From Trichomonas tenax (lineage: Eukaryota > Parabasalia > Trichomonadida > Trichomonadidae): a stretch of DNA of 12,142 nucleotides. The stretch is taken from contig JALKBU010001358.1 of NCBI GenBank assembly GCA_023091735.1, forward strand, positions 1-12,142, written 5' to 3'. Shown here one piece after another: positions 6,321 through 12,142 of this stretch (position 1 is its first letter; each line of letters starts with the position of its first letter). Under the pieces are notes generated by a model. That model had not been told where the DNA came from. It worked only from the letters and a program-made list of their open reading frames with translations, and searched no databases. Both the position numbers and the translations under genes were made by a program.

Positions 6321-7422
6321 CTATTTTCGATCTAATAGAACTACATAGTCTAAGTATGTATAAATGTGATCCCAGTTATTATCTAACCATTGAAGAAGCT
6401 TTGATTTTCTCCGTTTATCTTCTGCACCTAACTTAGTATTTGAATTCTGTGCAAGAACGCATGCGATAGATAATAAATCAGGATGTTTTAAATTTTTTTC
6501 CAAATCTCTCAGTTAGAATACGTAATGCTTTGCTATTGTTTGGATTGTAATCTTTTTGTTGATTAACATCTAGGTCATTAAATATAACTTCAGGCAAAAA
6601 GGCATTTTGTTGATTAGTTTCTTCAAAATTTTGAGATTTTGCTTCTTTTATTTCCGTAATTCTAGGTGCACCGAGTGCATATCTTTTAGGAGGAACATCA
6701 GGTTCACTATTCGATTTAACTTCTGATTGTGATGCTGTGAGACAATCTTTTTGCATAGCGGGTATTTTTAGATTTAGTTGAAATGAAAATTTTGGCTTTT
6801 GCTCAACATCAGGAGTGATTTTGTTTGTTCCTTTTGATTGATTGAGATCTTCAATATTCTGAGCATTTATAGCTGTTTCGTTTGGCGTAGAAGTATTTTC
6901 AGGAATGCTTTTGTTTTGATCTTTAGTCGGAATGTTGACTTGAAGATTATTAAATCTGTTTGTTTCATTTTGTTGGCTAACAAAGGTTGTGATTGGATCA
7001 TTTTGTGATTTAGATTTACCGAGTTGAAGTTGAATTTTAGGTTGAACATTAGATTTTACAATATTTGATGTTTTTGGTAATGCTTTCTTTAAAGTAGTAA
7101 AGAAAGTTACTGTTTGATTTGCAATAGTGGACGTACTGGTTGTTGCATCAATTAACTGTTTCTGGAGTTTGAGGATAATGTCATTACTTTGAAAAGTCAA
7201 CTCCACTAAATTTTGATTTAAACGCTTGACTTCTTCTTCTAATCGTTTATTCTCAGCTTCATATTCATTACACTGAACTACGTTAGTGATTAATTCTAAA
7301 ATGGATCGAATGCACTTAGATTTAAGGACTTCTCCCAAGTCTCCAAAACTCAAAACATAATTTGGTTTTCCTACTTCATGGAATGCTATGTTCATTGATT
7401 TGAATATTTCAAAGCACTGCAT
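6321..7422 (-). CDS. Coiled-coil protein with frameshift at an A7 run
   Basis: The ATG at 7422 opens 314 codons ending at TGA 6478-6480. A second frame, shifted +1, carries a coherent 60-residue tail (NLKHPDLLSIACVLAQNSNT and onward, ending YVVLLDRK) to TAG at 6321. Removing one A from the seven-A run (coding strand, plus 6493-6499) joins them as FGKNLKHPDLL, giving about 367 residues. The order is: a helical N-terminal module (1-50, LSFGDLGEVLKSKCIRSILE); a coiled coil (about 52-92, YEAENKRLEEEVKRLNQNL); a long disordered Gln/Asn/Lys/Ser-rich middle with LxLGK and PPKRYALGAPR motifs; and the helical tail, probably a small domain. Family unknown. A stop codon lies two codons before the ATG. 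The lesion may be an assembly error, a recent mutation or, less likely, programmed frameshifting. It converges with the SP-rich gene, 52 bp apart. Confidence 0.7.
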
Positions 7423-7984
7423 TGGTTATATAACTCGTTTGCATGCATTATAATGTATAATGACTGATTCATGTTTAAAGTTATTTCTTTGAGACTACTT
7501 AAAAGTTGGTCATATTTCAAGTCTTTGAATATAGTTCGTTTATCTATCATCTATAGTATAGAATTTGAAGATTTTTGGATTCCAATGTTTTGATTTTGTT
7601 CAAGATTTGAAGAATCTTTTTGCATAAATGGGTTAGTTTATTTGTCAAATATAACTTTACACGACAAAAGTCATATTCTTCATTAATATCATCATTAGAT
7701 CATTTTCTAACTATTTTGTCATATATATTCATATGCTCAATAATAAATATAATATTCACATAATGTTTTTACATAATATTGATATTTTTATAAAAATATT
7801 CAATTTTTAGAAAATATTTTTCTAATTTTCTAATAATGCCTATAAAATTGTAATACATAGATGAAAAATTGATTGAATTTAGAATTAGAAAAATTCATTT
7901 TGAAGATTAAAATTATTGAAAAAATATTGAGATTTTAAGCGAATCTAATAATAGAACGTTTTATATCCTATAGTTTTATAAAAC
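7423..7984. other. Spacer between CEP41 3' end and coiled-coil gene
   Basis: Very AT-rich with no supportable ORF on either strand. It carries the promoter of the coiled-coil gene: on the minus strand GTCATTATACA (7454-7464) fits the initiator pattern about 40 bases before the ATG, and an inverted TGACAAAT lies at 7640-7647. Short AT-only inverted repeats near 7790-7825 are expected from composition. Confidence 0.55.
7454..7464 (-). promoter_or_regulatory. Initiator-like (Inr) element of the coiled-coil gene
   Basis: GTCATTATACA on the minus strand fits TCA-Py-T-(A/T), giving a 5' UTR of about 40 nt. That is longer than for ATG12 or the SP-rich gene, so it is less certain. Confidence 0.4.
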
Positions 7985-8776
7985 TTATTTCCATGGTTTC
8001 TTCTCATTTGGATCGCGTTTCGTTGCATGAGGATGCACGCCTCTAACAACAGCAGTTGAGACCTTAGAAGCAGCAGAAACCCGAGCTGTGTTCTTCTTTG
8101 ATGGTGTCAGCGGTGGTGGAGGTGGATTTGGACCAACCAAGTTCGGATATTCGTCAGCAAACGCCGCAAGTCCATCATGGAGCAAGAAAATGTTGTCAAA
8201 ACCACGCTCAGCGAACATCTGAGCTGCTTCAGCAGAAATTTTGCCGTAATCGCAATAGACAATGATCATTTTCTCTGGATGAGCTTTATATTGTAGAATT
8301 TCGGGTGTGAACTGATTGGTTGCTCTAGAAAGACGCGCCTTTGGATAGAGCTTCGCACCCTGGATGTGGCACTTCTCGAACTCTTCTTCATCACGAACAT
8401 CCAACAATAAAAATGGGCAAACGATTTTTGGCTGTGGTTTTGCTAGTGCTGGTGTAGGAGTGTCATTGAATACTACTGACGAGTGCATGTGGTGATATTT
8501 TGGTGTGGGGCCGTCTTCTTCAACTTCAGCTGGCTGTCCTTGTTTTTGGAGCTTTTCAAGCTGCTGGAGTTCGAATGCGTACAAACCGAGAAGTTCCATG
8601 AGCCTTTTAGGCCTGATTCTCCTGAATATTTCATCTTTTGGCAATTTATTCTTCAATTGCGCGATTAATTTAGGAACAGTCATTCCAGAGTCGACGACTG
8701 CCTGTACATCGGCGAATTTCTCCGAGTACTTCGTTTTTGGTAAAGGCTTTGGTGCTTTTGAGATTGAAATTTTCAA
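7985..8776 (-). CDS. CEP41: CEP41 homologue, rhodanese-domain centrosome/cilium protein
   Basis: About 263 codons. The N-terminal part (KTKYSEKFADVQAVVDSGMT, 14-33) and the helices to about 75 resemble the TKYTEKL region of animal CEP41. The rhodanese domain spans about 118-215: CPFLLLDVRDEEEFEKCHI, RGFDNIFLLHDGL. The C-terminus KKPWK matches the GKPWK end of vertebrate CEP41. CEP41 acts at the basal body and cilium, where it supports tubulin polyglutamylation by TTLL enzymes, which suits a flagellate. The active-site loop reads VYCDYGKIS, so the catalytic-type cysteine (C175) is present. The conserved N-terminus has no in-frame ATG: TAA at 8780-8782 precedes TTT-TTG. The first in-frame ATG (8683) would lose conserved residues, while an ATG at 8795 is one base out of frame, which suggests an extra base in the A5 run at 8775-8779. 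Confidence 0.85.
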   Translation of the reverse strand: MKISISKAPKPLPKTKYSEKFADVQAVVDSGMTVPKLIAQLKNKLPKDEIFRRIRPKRLMELLGLYAFELQQLEKLQKQGQPAEVEEDGPTPKYHHMHSSVVFNDTPTPALAKPQPKIVCPFLLLDVRDEEEFEKCHIQGAKLYPKARLSRATNQFTPEILQYKAHPEKMIIVYCDYGKISAEAAQMFAERGFDNIFLLHDGLAAFADEYPNLVGPNPPPPPLTPSKKNTARVSAASKVSTAVVRGVHPHATKRDPNEKKPWK

Positions 8777-9384
8777 AAATTAAAAACGTAAACATTTACG
8801 ATATGTAAACTTCTTAATTTTATATAAAGGTGACAAATTCCATTACCAACCATTTTTCTTTTCTTCTCATTTTTCATCATCTTCCAATCATAATAATTCT
8901 ATATTATTTAAGTCATATATCCACCTTACAGTGTTCTATGTTATCATATGATTTTGATTCATAAAAATCCTTAAAATATAGAGAAATGAAGTAGTTTTTG
9001 GGAATGAAAAATTTTCATTTGTAAAATCTTTAATTTTTATATTTCTAATAAAATAACCATTACTATCATATTATACTCCTTTTGTATTCTATATTTTATT
9101 GATTGTCTAGTTAAATATATGATCCTTTCTCGAATAATTTCGATCTTTTTTATCTAAATCATATATAGAATCTAGCAATGAAGAATTATTCTTATAATTG
9201 ATATATGGCAAACATATTTTGAAATGAATGTGCTATAATTGACATTTGGTATAAATATTTGAAATATTCTGGATTTTTGCTATAGAAAAAACAAATGATA
9301 AATAAACATTTTAAATGATTATATCATCTTCTATTATGTTGATCTTTCGCTAAATTTTTGAATGAATTCAAATAAGAAGTAAAA
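8777..9384. other. Spacer between TBC gene and CEP41
   Basis: About 600 AT-rich bases with no supported gene. The left end is the CEP41 promoter: the initiator-like GTCACCTTTATAT (8822-8834, minus), then an ATATCGT (plus 8798-8804), similar to Myb-type sites, next to the out-of-frame ATG at 8795. A purine-rich stretch (minus strand, about 8840-8880) lies just upstream. I see nothing else above background. Confidence 0.55.
8822..8834 (-). promoter_or_regulatory. Initiator-like (Inr) element of CEP41
   Basis: On the minus strand GTCACCTTTATAT combines a TCAC initiator core with CCTTT, reported as an alternative start-site motif (M5) in Trichomonas. It overlaps an inverted TGACAAAT. It lies 38 bases before the ATG at 8795, supporting the idea that translation was meant to begin there. 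Confidence 0.45.
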
Positions 9385-10479
9385 TTACATGTTGAATTTA
9401 CCGAACATTTCGTGAAGGAATTTTGTCTGTTGTTCTTGTACGCCCGTATCTACAATCCTTTCGGCAACATGACGAAGTTCGATAATATGATTTCTAGAAA
9501 ACGCGCGTAAACCGAATGCAAGTTCCATTAACTCGTCCTGATCTATCATCCTCTGCTCACACTGTTGAAGAACAGTTGTAAAAACGCTGAGTTTGTTACA
9601 TTTCAAAAAGTTATCATGATTCATTCTCAAAAATCCGACAGCGACTCTGTAAACGATCTTTGGACCCTCCACAAGGAAAGCATCCCAAATACGTAAAACG
9701 GTAGGAATTGGGAACGAATTTGAGAAAATTGTCAACAACCATCCACTGGCTGTCATCATCCATTCGTGGTGTAATTTTGTGGCGTGCTTCCAGACTTCTG
9801 GTGTTCTTTCTTGTAAAATTGAATTGAATAATTGCAAATCAACCCTAAATCCATGCATTCCTGATGTGTAGTAATCAGATGGGAGGAAATCTTCAACAAT
9901 GATGCACAATGCATGAAAAGCTGGTTCATCACCCAAAACCACTAAAAGAACAGCAGCAATAAAGTTCAATGATTGACAATATCCAATTTCTGGATGTGTG
10001 ACAGCAAACGCAATAAGAATTTTGCGTAATGTGTCTTTGTTTAAATTCTCACATCCATTAAATGTTCTTTTAAGGTCGTTGTCAATAGTATCAAGATAGT
10101 TCTTTGGCACGAGTTCCTTCAGAGGCCATGATCTTTGGTATATATCATGAGATTTTGATATTTTTTGGTCAAGATGAAGAATAAGCCCCCAAACAATTGG
10201 TCGTAGGCCCTGCGGTACACCCTTGCGAATGAGGTTTTTGAACTTGGTGGATTTAATGTCAACTTGATCGATTCCACCACAATGATGAATAAAATTAGTC
10301 CATTCGTTGTTCTGGCGCTCTTCACGGACCTGCATTTCGTGTTGGTATTTGTCGATGACGCTTTGCGGCCATGAATTGACAAATCCATATTCATCTGTAA
10401 AATTAGCAATTTTTTCCCCCATGAAAAATGATTTGTTTATTTTCACAAAATAGACTGTGTCCATTTTTTCTTTTGGCAT
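9385..10479 (-). CDS. TBC-domain Rab GTPase-activating protein
   Basis: A 364-residue protein with a complete TBC domain (about 80-310). Visible motifs are RKGVPQGLRPIVW (85-97, motif A); IDNDLKR (132-138), the IxxDxxR motif carrying the arginine finger R138; GYCQSLNFIAA (166-176), the YxQ motif carrying the glutamine finger Q169; and WLLTIFSNSFPIPTVLRIWD (247-266), the conserved late motif. Both catalytic fingers are present, so it should speed GTP hydrolysis on a Rab and thus control vesicle traffic. The short N-terminal part (1-78) has no recognised domain. The C-terminal 50 residues are helical. The target Rab cannot be told from sequence. The start is well bounded: a TGA lies directly before the ATG. 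No clear initiator is found, but the upstream DNA is rich in short palindromes. Confidence 0.93.
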   Translation of the reverse strand: MPKEKMDTVYFVKINKSFFMGEKIANFTDEYGFVNSWPQSVIDKYQHEMQVREERQNNEWTNFIHHCGGIDQVDIKSTKFKNLIRKGVPQGLRPIVWGLILHLDQKISKSHDIYQRSWPLKELVPKNYLDTIDNDLKRTFNGCENLNKDTLRKILIAFAVTHPEIGYCQSLNFIAAVLLVVLGDEPAFHALCIIVEDFLPSDYYTSGMHGFRVDLQLFNSILQERTPEVWKHATKLHHEWMMTASGWLLTIFSNSFPIPTVLRIWDAFLVEGPKIVYRVAVGFLRMNHDNFLKCNKLSVFTTVLQQCEQRMIDQDELMELAFGLRAFSRNHIIELRHVAERIVDTGVQEQQTKFLHEMFGKFNM

Positions 10480-10488
10480 TCAATATAT

Positions 10489-10557
10489 TTTCTCGAAATC
10501 AGAGACACGCCGGATTTTTTCCTATCGTCGAGAAAGGTCCGGATTTGATTACGATAG
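10489..10557. promoter_or_regulatory. Palindrome-rich promoter region upstream of the TBC gene
   Basis: In the 80 bases before the TBC ATG lie three paired elements: TTTCTCGA (10489-10496) inverted as TCGAGAAA (10528-10535); CTATCGT (10522-10528) inverted as ACGATAG (10551-10557); and CCGGATTT repeated directly at 10510-10517 and 10539-10546. The last two pairs share a 29-base spacing. ACGATA/TATCGT resembles the core recognised by trichomonad Myb proteins. CCTTTC on the minus strand resembles the M5 start-site motif. This GC-richer patch probably controls the TBC gene. Confidence 0.4.
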
Positions 10558-10616
10558 AGAACCTTAAACACTCTTTTTTGGAAAATAATGACTATCTGAT
10601 CCTTACAATGTGCGCA

Positions 10617-10651
10617 AATATCAGAAAGCCCCGATCCCAAATGCTGATATT
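10617..10651. repeat. 8-bp perfect inverted repeat, 19-base loop
   Basis: AATATCAG (10617-10624) and CTGATATT (10644-10651) pair perfectly around a GC-richer loop that contains GCCCCGATCCC. It lies about 140 bases upstream of the TBC start. It could be a regulatory palindrome; no other support. Confidence 0.4.
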
Positions 10652-11147
10652 CTTTACAAAGGTCTTTCACATATATATAGAATTGTATATTTGATATTTG
10701 CATTATATTTCGTTGATACTTTGATAATGTGTTTATCATATGTACTGCTTGTAGTTTTAATGATAATTCACGCCATATAATGTATTTTTTTTTTAATTGA
10801 AAATGAACATTTTGTATATAGTGAATATATATGTGTGTATGGCATTGTAAGATGTACTATTCAGTGATGTAAATATGTTTCCAATGTGTTTTAAAGATAG
10901 AAGTGAGTTCAAGCAATTAAGATTTACAAAATTCATCTTAATTTAGATAATATTGGTTTATCAATTGTGTATCTTGAATTTTGATATTAGATAAAGTGAT
11001 ATGTAAAAGTAAACTCAATATGTATGAATTTCTTGACGATTCAAAATGTGATTTGGGAGATAAAACGTTGCTATTAATGTTTAAGTTCACATTTCAATAT
11101 TCACATCTGTTGGATGATAATACTATGAAAATATTTTATATAAATAG

Positions 11148-11197
11148 ACATTGCATGTCATGATTTGCTATGATTAAAAGTGACATGTCTTCAATGT
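11148..11197. repeat. Bulged hairpin, 13 paired bases
   Basis: ACATTG (11148-11153) pairs with CAATGT (11192-11197), and CATGTCA (11154-11160) with TGACATG (11181-11187). The two stems are contiguous on the left and split by a four-base bulge on the right, with a 20-base loop. Confidence 0.45.
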
Positions 11198-11286
11198 AAA
11201 AACATCATCATAGAAAGCCCCATGATTGATATTCATCCATATGAACAATGTGTAATGTATTCTATTTTATGTGCATAATCTATTCA

Positions 11287-11327
11287 ATATATTTGCGTAT
11301 TATTTTATCACCCATACGGATATATAT
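11287..11327. repeat. Imperfect hairpin, 12 of 14 bases paired
   Basis: ATATATTTGCGTAT (11287-11300) pairs with ATACGGATATATAT (11314-11327) with two mismatches around a 13-base loop. The GCGTAT/ATACGG part is the informative segment; the AT-only part could be chance. Confidence 0.35.
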
Positions 11328-11400
11328 GCATTGCAAAACTTGTCCGACAAATTCTGGGGATTTTTTAACAATGTAAAGTGAATACGTCAGAATGTCAAAA

Positions 11401-11451
11401 AATAAAAATTGGTCTATTAACATATTCATCGAAGAAATAGACTTTTTTATT
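11401..11451. repeat. Two-part hairpin, 15 paired bases
   Basis: AATAAAAA (11401-11408) pairs with TTTTTATT (11444-11451), and GTCTATT (11412-11418) with AATAGAC (11436-11442). They are separated by a 3x1 internal loop and close on a 17-base loop. Confidence 0.45.
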
Positions 11452-12044
11452 AAGTTTCCAATATATAGATCATTTCAAAATTAACGCAATGCATTAAGAA
11501 ATACAGTATCTGATACATAAAAACACACTTTTATTGTTAAACTCCTATCAAATGCGTCAAAACTATATTTCAATATTATCAAGCTAATGAAAAAAGAATA
11601 TGAGCGACTGCATTTAAGTTCACTTTGTTATGTTGTGCATATATCAGAATAATATGAATTGGAATATAGATGTTTTGCTAAAATAGAGCAGATTTAGGCA
11701 ATTATGTCATTTTTCAGCGATTTTAAAGCCCATAAATGAATAATTGTTTATTCAACTGCATAGCAATCAATAAAATGCTGTAAAATCATATGAAAACTTA
11801 GAATATATAAAGAATACTTATATCTTTGAAAATAGGATTTTTTTTTATCTCGCTCACATATTATATCAATTTTATATAGATATTAGGGAAAATTCATGTT
11901 TTTTTCAATAATATCTGATCTTGAAATATAGATTAACGCAATGATCAGTATATATTGAACGTATCTAATGTATTTATACTTTATACATAATTTTCATGTT
12001 TGCTAGAATCAGAATTCGATAATTTTTATAAAAAAATTAAAAAC

Positions 12045-12130
12045 CATCAAAAACGAGTAATTTATGGCACAACCTCTCCAGAATTGTGAATATATGGAGA
12101 ATTTGTACCAGAAATTGATCGTTTTTGATG
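12045..12130. repeat. 86-nt long imperfect hairpin
   Basis: The arms 12045-12080 and 12095-12130 are 36 bases each, with 30 of 36 positions complementary and no indels, closing on a 14-base loop. The outermost 12 bases, CATCAAAAACGA against TCGTTTTTGATG, are perfect, and so is the innermost TCTCCA/TGGAGA. The size and shape match either a foldback mini-transposon or a precursor hairpin for small RNAs. Nothing in the window shows transcription. A base-by-base palindrome this long is not expected by chance. Confidence 0.75.
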
Positions 12131-12142
12131 ACATTTAATAAC

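Larger units (their letters stand above)
10480..12142. other. Long right-hand region without a supported gene
   Basis: About 1.6 kb upstream of the TBC gene. Short ORFs occur (such as 10981-11163 + and 10443-10739 -) but have no domain, no consistent codon pattern, and one overlaps the TBC start in another frame. No tRNA, rRNA or known small RNA was recognised. The region is AT-rich with several inverted repeats (10617-10651, 11148-11197, 11287-11327, 11401-11451, 12045-12130) and a direct 12-mer repeat ATTAACGCAATG (11480-11491, 11932-11943). Confidence 0.5.

Noticed and set aside
8777..8900. Intron or upstream exon supplying the CEP41 start codon
   Set aside because: No GTATGT donor or ACTAACACACAG-type acceptor is visible on the minus strand; a one-base indel is simpler.
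10443..10739. 98-codon minus-strand ORF with an ATG, overlapping the TBC start
   Set aside because: It overlaps the TBC coding start in another frame, has no recognisable domain, and lies over the TBC promoter palindromes.
10981..11163. 60-codon plus-strand ORF in the right-hand region
   Set aside because: Short, no upstream initiator-like motif, no domain, and it ends inside a hairpin; expected by chance.
11340..11516. Short odd palindromes TTGTCcGACAA (11340-11350) and GTATCtGATAC (11506-11516)
   Set aside because: Five-base arms are common by chance over 1.6 kb; no partner sites or context.

Overview
The window looks like about 12 kb of nuclear DNA from an AT-rich protist. A trichomonad (Parabasalia, possibly Tritrichomonas) is my best guess. 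The reasons are: long intronless ORFs; short intergenic gaps; a GTCA(C/T) motif resembling the trichomonad initiator (Inr, TCA+1-Py-T-A/T) 14-40 nt before several start codons; and a typical eukaryotic gene set that includes a ciliary/centrosomal gene (CEP41). The lineage is inferred, not proven.

Layout. (1) 1-2101 is unlike the rest. A plus-strand ORF runs off the left edge (2-616), then three minus-strand pieces follow: a small ORF (806-1081), and two decayed frames (1083-1694, 1812-2101) interrupted by TAA codons and a frameshift. None is recognised. The tight, broken arrangement suggests a degraded mobile or virus-like element (Maverick/Polinton class is possible but unproven). (2) 2102-2610 is AT-rich spacer with one GC-richer palindrome. 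(3) 2611-3333 holds an Alba-type nucleic-acid-binding protein (+) and an ATG12 ubiquitin-like protein (-), convergent. (4) ATG12 shares a 181-bp divergent promoter with a 917-residue, disordered, SP-rich acidic protein (3515-6268, +). (5) 6321-10479 holds three minus-strand genes: a coiled-coil protein with a frameshift at an A7 run, a CEP41 homologue with no usable ATG in frame, and a RabGAP/TBC protein with both catalytic fingers intact. (6) 10480-12142 has no gene I can support but holds several imperfect hairpins, the best an 86-nt one at 12045-12130.

The recognised genes are housekeeping in character: membrane traffic (TBC), autophagy (ATG12), cilium/centriole tubulin modification (CEP41) and chromatin or RNA binding (Alba). 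They are neighbours, not an operon. The most notable items are an ATG12 that keeps its C-terminal glycine, two +1 homopolymer lesions in otherwise intact genes, the TAA-interrupted tract on the left, and the long hairpin on the right.
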